From an uncultured Eubacteriales bacterium (GTDB lineage Bacteria; Bacillota; Clostridia; Christensenellales; UBA1242): a DNA stretch of 31,093 bases. Made by a program: the position numbers and the translations under genes. The DNA is taken from positions 1 through 31,093 of the forward strand of contig CAOQRA010000008.1 of the NCBI GenBank assembly GCA_948512295.1, read 5' to 3'. This document shows, piece after piece, positions 7,682 through 13,582 of the stretch. The notes under the pieces are model-generated. The model was not told the origin of the DNA. It saw nothing but the letters and a program-made list of their open reading frames with translations, and made no database searches. The number at the start of each line of letters is the position of its first letter. Position 1 is the stretch's first letter.

Positions 7682-7709
7682 TTGTTTTTATATCTTTTTA
7701 TGATATAGT
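7682..7709 (+). promoter_or_regulatory. Putative promoter for the HicB-like gene
   Basis: TTGTTT (7682-7687), 16-bp spacer ending in TGA, TATAGT (7704-7709). The start would fall at about 7716, at or beside the first ATG (7717). Confidence 0.45.
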
Positions 7710-7728
7710 ATAAATAATGGGAGTTAAC

Positions 7729-8001
7729 ATGAAGCGTTTTATTTATCCAGCTATATTTTATAAAGATGATGATTGTTATAGGGTGCTATTTCCAGACCTT
7801 GAGCTTACCACTGATGGTAAGTTTGTGGAAGAGGCATATTTGTATGCTACTGGGTTTTTGAAAGAATATTTTATTCAAGTTTTAAAATATGATTTTGATT
7901 ACAATGAACCTACCGATTTTTTGAGCGTTAAAGAAAAAGGTGCTAAAAGCGATATTGTTATGCTTGTTGAAGCATCTATCGACGACAAAAAAATCAAGTA
8001 A
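7729..8001 (+). CDS. HicB-like small protein, orphan antitoxin-type
   Basis: 90 residues from ATG 7729, which has GGGAG at a good distance; an in-frame ATG at 7717 would add four residues and could serve as a leaderless start because the promoter ends just before it. The sequence RFIYPAIFYKDDDCYRVLFPDLELTT matches the opening of the HicB fold, where YPAxF...Y.V.FPDLPG...G is typical, followed by the EEAYLYATGFL helix. HicB proteins neutralise HicA mRNA-interferases, but no hicA lies beside this gene, and the domain also occurs alone. A DNA-binding tail is not obvious. Fold assignment is good; antitoxin activity is not supported by context. Confidence 0.65.
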   Translation: MKRFIYPAIFYKDDDCYRVLFPDLELTTDGKFVEEAYLYATGFLKEYFIQVLKYDFDYNEPTDFLSVKEKGAKSDIVMLVEASIDDKKIK

Positions 8002-8026
8002 TTTTATGTTTTTTATTCAAAAAACG

Positions 8027-8055
8027 TTGACATATTGACTTTAATATGCTAGAAT
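8027..8055 (+). promoter_or_regulatory. Strong sigmaA promoter for rpmG-secE-nusG
   Basis: Consensus TTGACA (8027-8032), 17-bp spacer ending in TGC (extended -10), TAGAAT (8050-8055). Predicted start about 8062. Confidence 0.8.
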
Positions 8056-8059
8056 ATGA

Positions 8060-8087
8060 CTAACACTTCTTTGGGGTGTTAGTTTTT
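8060..8087 (+). promoter_or_regulatory. Promoter-proximal hairpin with T run (possible attenuator)
   Basis: CTAACAC (8060-8066) pairs with GTGTTAG (8076-8082), followed by five T. The predicted transcription start falls inside or next to the left arm, so the mRNA would begin with a terminator-like hairpin before the rpmG ribosome site (about 8093). It could terminate early, control the downstream genes, or protect the 5' end. Confidence 0.55.
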
Positions 8088-8104
8088 ATGTTAGGAGAAA
8101 AAAT

Positions 8105-8266
8105 ATGGCAGCACCAAAACGCAAAAAAATCACTCTTGCTTGTACAGAGTGCCAGGAAAGGAACTATGCGACAACTAAGAATTCAACTTCTAATCCAGAG
8201 CGCATTGAAATCAATAAATTCTGCTCTCGTTGTGGCAAAAAGACCTTACACAAAGAAACCAAATAA
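8105..8266 (+). CDS. rpmG: 50S ribosomal protein L33
   Basis: 53 residues, the normal L33 length, too short for most ORF callers. It begins MAAPKRKKITLAC and has two Cys pairs, CTEC (13-16) and CSRC (40-43), so this is the zinc-binding (C+) form. L33 sits near the ribosomal E site. The ribosome site GGAG lies about eight bases upstream of ATG. rpmG-secE-nusG is the standard order in Bacillota, and secE follows after 14 bases. In some Bacillota the zinc form is paired elsewhere with a Cys-free paralogue; that cannot be judged here. Confidence 0.93.
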   Translation: MAAPKRKKITLACTECQERNYATTKNSTSNPERIEINKFCSRCGKKTLHKETK

Positions 8267-8280
8267 TTAAAGGGGATACT

Positions 8281-8634
8281 ATGTCAAAAAAGTCCAAAAA
8301 AGTTCAAGACCAGTTAGACGAATCTCAAAAAACTCAAGTGCTTGAGTCTGAAAACAAAAAAACTGTTAGTGAACAAAAAGCTAAAAAATCTGCAAATGAT
8401 AAGACTAAAGACGCAAAGAAAAAAGAGAAAAAAAATGTAGTTTCTAAAAAAACTAAAGAAACTATGTCTGAACTTAAAAAAGTCACTTGGCCTACTTTTA
8501 AAGATGTTGTCAAAAGGACGGGCGTCGTTTTGGCGGTTGTAGTTATTTTTGCAGTGGTTCTTTTAGGTATGGACGTACTTCTTAGTTATCTATCAAGTCT
8601 TTTGATGGGTAAACCTTTCACATTTTTTGGTTAA
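8281..8634 (+). CDS. secE: Preprotein translocase subunit SecE
   Basis: 117 residues from ATG 8281, with GGGG upstream; an upstream in-frame ATG at 8230 lies inside rpmG and is not used. The conserved core is at the end: TMSELKKVTWPTFKDVVKRTGVV followed by one membrane segment (about 82-107), the SecE region that clamps SecY. The first 60 residues are an unusual Lys/Glu/Ser-rich, probably disordered extension; bacterial single-span SecE is usually 60-70 residues. nusG follows after 16 bases. SecG of the same translocon is encoded at 25554. Confidence 0.93.
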   Translation: MSKKSKKVQDQLDESQKTQVLESENKKTVSEQKAKKSANDKTKDAKKKEKKNVVSKKTKETMSELKKVTWPTFKDVVKRTGVVLAVVVIFAVVLLGMDVLLSYLSSLLMGKPFTFFG

Positions 8635-8650
8635 TTAAAAGGAATAAAAT

Positions 8651-9238
8651 ATGGACGAAAATAAACTCGAAAAAGACGATATTATTACTTTGCCAGACGG
8701 CACTGTAAAAGCTGTAAGTGAATTAGAAACCAAATGGTATGTGCTTCATACTTTTTCAGGCTATGAAAATGTAGCAAAAGAAAATCTTGAAACCGTGGTG
8801 GAAAAGTTTAACTTGCAAGATCGAATATTTGACATCATTATTCCAATGGAAGATGTAGTCGAAGAAAAAAATGGCAAGAAAAAACTTGTTCAGCGTAAAG
8901 CTATGCCTTGCTATATTCTGGTCAAAATGAAATATGCTGATGACCTTTGGCACAACGTGACAAGAACGCGTGGCATTACTGGTTTTGTAGGCCCTAAGGG
9001 ACGTCCTCTTGCGCTTAATGAAGAAGAGGTTATGAAACTTCGACTTGAAAAAATAAAGGTAGAAGTTGACCTTGCCGTTGGTGACAATATTGAAATTATC
9101 GATGGACCTCTTAATGGTATGATCGGGCAAGTTGTTTCAGTAAACCCAGACATGAATACTATCTCAGTTAATGTGGAAATGTTTGGTCGTGTTACTCCAG
9201 TTGATTTGGAGTTTTCACAGGTGCGTAAAATAAATTAA
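8651..9238 (+). CDS. nusG: Transcription termination/antitermination protein NusG
   Basis: 195 residues. The NGN domain starts near residue 27 (KWYVLHTFSGYENVAKENLE) and binds RNA polymerase. GFVGPKGRPLAL is the family segment, and the C-terminal KOW domain reads VGDNIEIIDGPLNGMIGQV (about 140-158), which binds Rho or ribosomal S10. An acidic 25-residue N-terminal extension is present. AAAAGGAA lies upstream of ATG 8651. Third gene of the rpmG-secE-nusG unit; 277 bases separate it from rplK, longer than usual and rich in structure. Confidence 0.96.
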   Translation: MDENKLEKDDIITLPDGTVKAVSELETKWYVLHTFSGYENVAKENLETVVEKFNLQDRIFDIIIPMEDVVEEKNGKKKLVQRKAMPCYILVKMKYADDLWHNVTRTRGITGFVGPKGRPLALNEEEVMKLRLEKIKVEVDLAVGDNIEIIDGPLNGMIGQVVSVNPDMNTISVNVEMFGRVTPVDLEFSQVRKIN

Positions 9239-9250
9239 ATGCAATAATTA

Positions 9251-9326
9251 AACTCGTTGCGTTTAAAAATTGTATTTTAATCAAGTTAATTTTACTATGT
9301 TTAACTTGTAAAAAGCAACCGGAGTT
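9251..9326 (+). promoter_or_regulatory. Structured element between nusG and rplK
   Basis: AACTC-TTGC (9251-9260, one G bulged) can pair with GCAA-GAGTT (9315-9326), enclosing a perfect 8-bp stem CAAGTTAA (9282-9289) / TTAACTTG (9301-9308). No T run follows, so it does not look like a terminator. It may be a 3' structure of the nusG mRNA or part of a regulatory leader. Confidence 0.45.
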
Positions 9327-9375
9327 TTAGATCACAAATTTAATTTATTGCTATTAATTTAGAAATAAATCTTAT

Positions 9376-9381
9376 TATAAT
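9376..9381 (+). promoter_or_regulatory. Possible -10 of an rplK promoter
   Basis: TATAAT in an AT-rich stretch; the best -35 (TTAATT, 9354-9359, 16 bp away) is poor. It would place the structured leader at 9426-9501 inside the transcript. Confidence 0.35.
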
Positions 9382-9425
9382 TTAAATAAATTTGGTTTTA
9401 CCGCGTAAGCGTTAAAATATAGTGC

Positions 9426-9501
9426 ATTAGCACATGTCCAGTAAGACATTAAACTGCTAATAAAATTGTGGGAGGGCTTGTGCCAAAGCTCAAATTACCA
9501 C
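9426..9501 (+). promoter_or_regulatory. rplK leader: nested hairpin and candidate L1 autoregulatory site
   Basis: A nested hairpin pairs ATTAGCA (9426-9432) with TGCTAAT (9455-9461) and, inside, ATGTC (9434-9438) with GACAT (9445-9449). Directly after it GTGGGAGGGCTT (from 9468) and AAAGCTC...ACCAC (to 9501) form a hairpin with internal loops. A GTGGGAGG...ACCAC element just before rplK resembles the L1-binding site by which L1 represses its own operon; that role is inferred from context and pattern. The rplK ribosome site AAGGAGG begins three bases later. Confidence 0.5.
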
Positions 9502-9515
9502 TTAAGGAGGAAAAA

Positions 9516-9941
9516 ATGGCAAAAAAAGTAACTGCAGTTGTTAAATTACAATTGCCAGCTGGTAAAGCCACTCCAGGACCTCCAGTAGGCTCCACTTTAG
9601 GACCTCACGGAATTAACCTGCCAGGATTTACCAAAGACTTCAATGATAAGACTGCCGCTCAAGCTGGACTTATCATCCCAGTTGTTGTGACTATCTATGA
9701 AGATAGAAGCTTCACGTTCGTGCTCAAAACTCCACCAGCAGCCGTTTTAATCAAAAAGGCTATTGGACTTGAAAAGGGTTCTGCTGCACCAAACAAAACA
9801 AAAGTCGGAAAAATTACTAAAGCTCAAATTAAGCAAATTGCTGAAACTAAGCTTCAAGACTTAAACTGCACAAGCATTGAGTCTGCTATGTCTATGGTTG
9901 AAGGCGCTGCTAAGAGTATGGGCGTGGTTGTCGAAGACTAA
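9516..9941 (+). CDS. rplK: 50S ribosomal protein L11
   Basis: 141 residues from ATG 9516, exactly the family length, with AAGGAGG six bases upstream; an in-frame upstream ATG at 9468 is part of the leader and would add 16 unrelated residues. It contains the Pro-rich N-terminal segment KLQLPAGKATPGPPVG (the thiostrepton-region hinge) and the C-terminal rRNA-binding domain with KITKAQIKQIAETK. L11 forms the factor-binding stalk base on 23S rRNA. rplA follows after 11 bases with its own AGGAGGG site. Confidence 0.96.
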   Translation: MAKKVTAVVKLQLPAGKATPGPPVGSTLGPHGINLPGFTKDFNDKTAAQAGLIIPVVVTIYEDRSFTFVLKTPPAAVLIKKAIGLEKGSAAPNKTKVGKITKAQIKQIAETKLQDLNCTSIESAMSMVEGAAKSMGVVVED

Positions 9942-9952
9942 GGAGGGCAGTT

Positions 9953-10633
9953 ATGAAAGTTGGAAAAAGATATAAACAAGCTGCTGAGTTAGTTAAGGCT
10001 GGCGCTTATGATGTTAGCACGGGTTTTGATACTTTATTATCTCTACCTAAAGCTAAATTTGACGAAACAATAGAGCTTCATATTCGCCTAGGCGTAGATG
10101 GACGTAACGCTGACCAGCAAGTTCGTGGCGTGTGCGTACTTCCAAATGGTACTGGTAAATCAGTTAAAATTTTGGTTATCGCTAAAGGTGATAAAGCTGA
10201 CGATGCTACAAAAGCTGGCGCTGACTACGTTGGAGCCGAAGATATTGTAGCTAAAATTCAAGGCGGATGGCTTGATTTTGACGTTTGTATTACAACTCCT
10301 GATATGATGGGCGTTGTAGGTCGCGTTGCAAGAGTTCTTGGACCTAAAGGTCTTATGCCAAACCCAAAAAGCGGAACTGTTACCATGGACGTAACTAAGG
10401 CAATCAATGATGCTAAAGCTGGTAAAGTTGAATATCGTCTTGATAAAAACAATATCATCCATGTTGTAATTGGTAAAGCAAGTTTTGGCAAAGAAAAACT
10501 TGTTGAAAACTACAACACAATCATGGAAGCTATTGTAAAGGCTAAACCAGCCGCAGCAAAAGGTCAATACCTTAAGAGCATTACAATTGCATCTTCAATG
10601 GGGCCTGGAATCAAATTGCAAGGTAATATTTAA
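9953..10633 (+). CDS. rplA: 50S ribosomal protein L1
   Basis: 226 residues, near the usual 230. L1 forms the mobile stalk at the E site and is the classical translational repressor of the rplK-rplA mRNA. Visible family segments are KFDETIELHIRLGVDGRNADQQVRG near the start, the GRVARVLGPKGLMPNPKSGTV signature (about 122-142) and the C-terminal SITIASSMGPGIKL. AGGAGGG lies seven bases before ATG. A terminator follows at 10651; the usual next genes rplJ and rplL are absent here. Confidence 0.96.
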   Translation: MKVGKRYKQAAELVKAGAYDVSTGFDTLLSLPKAKFDETIELHIRLGVDGRNADQQVRGVCVLPNGTGKSVKILVIAKGDKADDATKAGADYVGAEDIVAKIQGGWLDFDVCITTPDMMGVVGRVARVLGPKGLMPNPKSGTVTMDVTKAINDAKAGKVEYRLDKNNIIHVVIGKASFGKEKLVENYNTIMEAIVKAKPAAAKGQYLKSITIASSMGPGIKLQGNI

Positions 10634-10650
10634 TAAAAACATAAAAAATT

Positions 10651-10674
10651 CACCAGTATATCTGGTGTTTTTTT
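10651..10674 (+). terminator. Intrinsic terminator after rplA
   Basis: CACCAG / CTGGTG stem, five-base loop, seven T. It closes the rplK-rplA unit. Confidence 0.9.
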
Positions 10675-11193
10675 GTTATAGAAAACATGGGTTTGCTCGT
10701 GGTAAAAGGCGATTTAACCATGACAAAAAAGTAAGATAGTAAAAATTAAATTTGAAAAGAACAAGACGGGGAATGGAAAGGCTAGCGGGAGCCCTGCTAT
10801 TGTCATCCTGACACCTCCAGAAGGGCACAGCGTTAGCGTAAAGATTTTAATTACGGCAAAGCCAAGATTTTTCAACTGCAATCGCTATACTCATTCCTCT
10901 CACAATGAAAAGCAAAGATAATTTTGCACGATTTCGTTCTGCCAATGAAAGAGGGGTATGCATATTAAATAAAAAGCCACAGACTTAGCTTGTGGCTTTT
11001 TTATTTGACAATACTATACCTAATTTCATTAAAAGTATTTAAATTGCGGACATGCTCTTATTTGGTTGTGGTTTATAGCTTAACTTTTTAACTTGTTACG
11101 CATTTTTAATGCCTACAATAATGTTAATATTTTGTGATTAACACTCATTTGAGCTATCATTTTTTTCAAGTTGCATTATTGCATCCATATCTA
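10675..11193. other. Gene-free stretch with a REP-like remnant
   Basis: No supportable gene. 10686-10732 holds an imperfect hairpin (CATGG-GTT with AACCATG). Around 10800-10925 the text TGTCATCCTGAC...GCGTTAGCG...AAGATTTT followed by a degenerate opposite-orientation partner resembles the TGTCATCCTGAGCGNAGCG type of dispersed intergenic repeat common in gut metagenomes; it is decayed here. A strong terminator lies at 10971-11002. The rest (11003-11193) shows nothing I can name. Confidence 0.4.
10971..11002. terminator. Strong bidirectional terminator
   Basis: AAAAAGCCACA (10971-10981) pairs with TGTGGCTTTTTT (10991-11002), with A and T runs on both sides. It sits downstream of the minus-strand DUF6273 remnant and 300 bases past rplA. 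Confidence 0.85.
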
Positions 11194-11852
11194 TTAAATG
11201 TTCGTTGACAAACTCTTCCATATATCTCTATATTTACCTAAGCCTTTATTGTTTTTAATTGCTTTTATAACCGCGTATAATTTGCCTTTATAAACATATG
11301 TTAACGCTTTGCGAAAACTTTTGTCGCCTTTCATACTACCGCTGAATAGTTGATTTGTTTGTTTCGCTGTTCCGTTAGCAATTGCCTCAAAAATTTCAGC
11401 GCGCAATATGTCATTTACTCGACTTTGCGGCGCAACTAAGTTTTTAAAACTAATAATACGACGAGTTTCTTCTATTCCCATTTCATTTTTAAATGTTTCG
11501 GTATCTACAGAAAAATCTTTCCATAGGATACTTGTTTTAATGTAATCTTCTCCCTCTAATTTAGTAGAAATAAGATCAATGTTTAATGTGGGTACGAATA
11601 CTCCTGCAAAGGCACATGAAGACTCTTATTTAAGCTTCCATCGCTATTAATATAGGAAAGATATTGATATTTATCCGGACTACAAGTAAGAAAAGCCCAT
11701 GAAGCCGCTTGTCCGTTTGGCAGTACGTCATCTTCGCTAATATATCCATTATTAGCTCTAGCAAAATCTGTTATGCCAATTTTTAGGGATGCTCTTGAAA
11801 CTTGCAAATTTTGATGCTGATTTAAATAAACGTCAGCTATTGGATGTGTCAT
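11194..11852 (-). pseudogene. DUF6273-like gene remnant, frameshifted
   Basis: Two minus-strand frames make one degraded product. The first part (from 11852) reads MTHPIADVYLNQHQN, then ITDFARANNGY, and ASWAFLTCSPDKYQYLSYIN followed by SDGSLN. A shift near 11620-11630 moves to a second frame continuing SCAFAGVFVPTLNIDL and on to a Lys-rich tail ending at 11194. The W..LxxP...Y...NSDGSLN...GVxPxLxIDL pattern is that of DUF6273, an envelope-associated domain common in Clostridia. The N-terminus looks missing: a stop lies about ten codons upstream of the first ATG and no ribosome site is seen. Likely a non-functional remnant; the tail (ISFKNLVAPQSR onward) I do not recognise. Confidence 0.6.
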
Positions 11853-11991
11853 ATTAAATCTGCTTATAATCGTAGTATATCATGGTTTGAGTGCATTTTT
11901 AAGTAGAAATTAGAAAGTTTGTTCTAATACAGCAGCTTTTTATTTTATATTTTTAATTTTTTATGTTAAAATTAAGTAAAGAGGAAAAAGC

Positions 11992-12561
11992 ATGATTAAA
12001 GTATCAAGTAAAAAAGATGCCATTGAGAAGATGAAAAAACTGGGGCTTAATTATTTCCCTTGTGATGTATTTGATGTGAAAAACACGGCAGAGATTAAAA
12101 AGTTTTTTGACAAGCATAATGCACAGGAGTATTGCATGCGAAATCCAAACCGCACAAACGGCAAGTATTATTATGTGAACAACTTTGAAGAAGCTTTAAA
12201 ATTATTGCCTAAATTCAAGACAAGTGTCACTATAGATGTGTCTTACAGACCTTATAAAGAGGATATCGTGCTCGTCGGCGACATTAAACTTTCCAAGAAT
12301 TATGGGGCGGGCACAGTCGACCTGACAGCACGCACTGACAGCGAGGCAACTCAGCGCAACATTTATGAAAATCCAGAGTATAACATCCACGCTTCATTGG
12401 AGGAGGACAAAATTTGGCGTATCCCAGGTTTTGAAAAAATTGCGGGCTACATTTCAGCTCATGAACTTTATGATGTAATTGTTGAGTTTGGGGTGTATTC
12501 TTGCAAACTTGGCGTTAAAAAAGAAAATGTTGTCATCAGCGAAATTAGAACTGGGTTTTAG
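11992..12561 (+). CDS. Unknown protein of 189 residues paired with a deoxyribosyltransferase-like enzyme
   Basis: GAGG about nine bases upstream of ATG fixes the start; a TGT-TAAAAT -10 lies at 11964-11972. The product is soluble, mixed alpha/beta, with no signal peptide or membrane segment. Features: basic N-terminal helix, YYYVNNFEEALKLL, a strand pair VTIDVSYRPYKEDIVLVGDI, an Arg/Asp-containing DLTARTDSEATQRN segment, and a C-terminal GYISAHELYDVIVEFGVY helix followed by two strands. I cannot assign a family. It ends 25 bases before the next gene, with no terminator between, so the two are probably co-expressed and may act in one nucleotide-related function. That link is inference. Confidence 0.7.
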   Translation: MIKVSSKKDAIEKMKKLGLNYFPCDVFDVKNTAEIKKFFDKHNAQEYCMRNPNRTNGKYYYVNNFEEALKLLPKFKTSVTIDVSYRPYKEDIVLVGDIKLSKNYGAGTVDLTARTDSEATQRNIYENPEYNIHASLEEDKIWRIPGFEKIAGYISAHELYDVIVEFGVYSCKLGVKKENVVISEIRTGF

Positions 12562-12586
12562 AGTGGGGGTAATAGAGGATAAAATA

Positions 12587-13024
12587 ATGAAAGTATTTTT
12601 GGCAGGAGCGGTTAGTTCTGCAGATAAGAAACAACTTGAAAAGTATAACTTATATAGAAAAATAATCACGGATTGCATTAAAGATGTGGAATTAACTGTC
12701 CCTGACGATATATGGGAATATAGAATGACTTGTAAACAAGAAAAGCCTAAAGCTTCAAAAACTGAGATTGATAAAATGATGGTGGATTATGACCTGCAAT
12801 GTGTGAGGGATAGCGATTTGGTTATTTGTGATTTATCTTCACTTTCCACAGGGATGGGGCTAGAGCTTGGAGTGGCACATGAGCGAGGCAAGCGAGTTAT
12901 ATTTTGCTATGAAAAAGGCACAAGTATTAGCAATATGATTACTGGTGCTTATTCTTCTTCCACTTTTATTGAATATTCAGATTTGAAGCAGTTGTCTATT
13001 AAATTAAGAGAATTTTTAAAATAG
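12587..13024 (+). CDS. Nucleoside 2-deoxyribosyltransferase-like protein
   Basis: 145 residues from ATG 12587, with AGAGG about nine bases upstream. It opens MKVFLAGAVSS, the beta strand and Gly-rich turn typical of this superfamily, and has RDSDLVICDLSSLSTGMGLELGVAHERGK (about 85-113), matching D-x-x-V-x-D...G-x-x-x-E-L-G-x-A-x-x-x-G-K, where the Glu is the catalytic nucleophile of N-deoxyribosyltransferases and of DNPH1/Rcl-type hydrolases. Such enzymes transfer deoxyribose between bases or cleave nucleoside monophosphates; related folds also occur in NAD-cleaving and stress-response proteins. Substrate cannot be told from sequence. It is co-directional with the unknown protein 25 bases upstream. 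Confidence 0.75.
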   Translation: MKVFLAGAVSSADKKQLEKYNLYRKIITDCIKDVELTVPDDIWEYRMTCKQEKPKASKTEIDKMMVDYDLQCVRDSDLVICDLSSLSTGMGLELGVAHERGKRVIFCYEKGTSISNMITGAYSSSTFIEYSDLKQLSIKLREFLK

Positions 13025-13119
13025 GGTGAGTCGCTGACAAAAGAATGATTATTTAAGACTTTTATAGACTAACAGTGAAGCTTAGGAATATTTTCGACAA
13101 ATTATTTTTGGCGAAAAAG

Positions 13120-13148
13120 TTGACTTTATTTTTAAAATTTGTTAATAT
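13120..13148 (+). promoter_or_regulatory. SigmaA promoter upstream of the Cys-rich small ORF
   Basis: TTGACT (13120-13125), 17-bp spacer ending in TGT, TAATAT (13143-13148). Predicted start about 13155, so the hairpin at 13173 begins about 18 bases into the transcript. Confidence 0.65.
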
Positions 13149-13172
13149 ATCAAAGTCGACAGCTATTGTTTT

Positions 13173-13204
13173 AAGCGTATAATTCGATTGTGTTATACGC
13201 TTTT
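13173..13204 (+). promoter_or_regulatory. Hairpin A: first of two related leader hairpins
   Basis: Perfect 10-bp stem AAGCGTATAA / TTATACGCTT around the loop TTCGATTGTG, followed by TTTTATTT. It lies between a promoter and the GGAGGT site of the next ORF. A second copy with the same loop occurs at 13530. Attenuator, RNA-protein site or DNA operator are all possible. Confidence 0.7.
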
Positions 13205-13224
13205 ATTTGCTCTTGGAGGTCTTT

Positions 13225-13503
13225 ATGAATAAACAGGAATATTGCCCACAATGTCCTAATCATTGTCATAAAAGCGAATTGCGTTGTGGCTGAGGCAAAG
13301 CATTTTTTTGTGAGGAGTCCACGTGTCATGAGGGCGAGCCAAGACAAAAATTGACAGGCATTGCCGCACTTTTAAAACAATGTGGTCACATTATGCATCA
13401 TAATCCTACAGTTGACAATGACAAACTTTGTGCATCGCTTACAAAAGAGGAGCAGCAAGCCCTCGAAAAATTATTGAACAAAATTTTAAACAACTTAAAA
13501 TGA
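13225..13503 (+). pseudogene. Small Cys/His-rich ORF interrupted by an in-frame UGA
   Basis: GGAGGT precedes ATG 13225. The frame reads YCPQCPNHCHKSELRCG, then TGA (13291-13293), then GKAFFCEESTCHEG and a second half ending EEQQALEKLLNKILNN at TGA 13501. The two halves join in one frame into a 92-codon protein. From memory, Clostridial relatives read CPNxC...LxCGRG at this point, so CGA or AGA (Arg) to TGA is the simplest change, giving a pseudogene or a 22-residue peptide. Selenocysteine insertion is possible because the stop follows Cys-Gly, but I see no convincing SECIS stem-loop just downstream. The gene lies directly before the MATE fusion and shares a leader hairpin with it. Confidence 0.6.
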
Positions 13504-13529
13504 ACATGCTTAATCGGCAGCTTTTTTAT

Positions 13530-13565
13530 GGCGTATAATTCGATTGCGATTTATATGCCTTTTTT
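13530..13565 (+). promoter_or_regulatory. Hairpin B: terminator-like hairpin before the MATE fusion gene
   Basis: GGCGTATAA (13530-13538) pairs with TTATATGCC (13551-13559, one G-U pair) around a loop starting TTCGATTGCG, then six T. The loop's first eight bases are identical to hairpin A while the stem has changed and still pairs. The T run makes it a plausible attenuator 12-20 bases before the AAAGGAG site of the next gene. Confidence 0.7.
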
Positions 13566-13582
13566 AATGAAAAGGAGAATTT

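Noticed and set aside
7717..8001. Complete HicAB toxin-antitoxin module.
   Set aside because: No HicA-like gene lies on either side; the neighbours are an unrelated small gene and rpmG.
13291..13340. A bacterial SECIS element right after the UGA.
   Set aside because: Only a weak GTG/CAC mini-stem is visible, without a clear G-U loop at the right distance; I do not claim selenocysteine.
13225..13503. UGA reassigned to tryptophan or glycine in this genome.
   Set aside because: recR, rnr and smpB end at TGA in the expected places, and Trp is encoded by TGG throughout, so code 11 fits.
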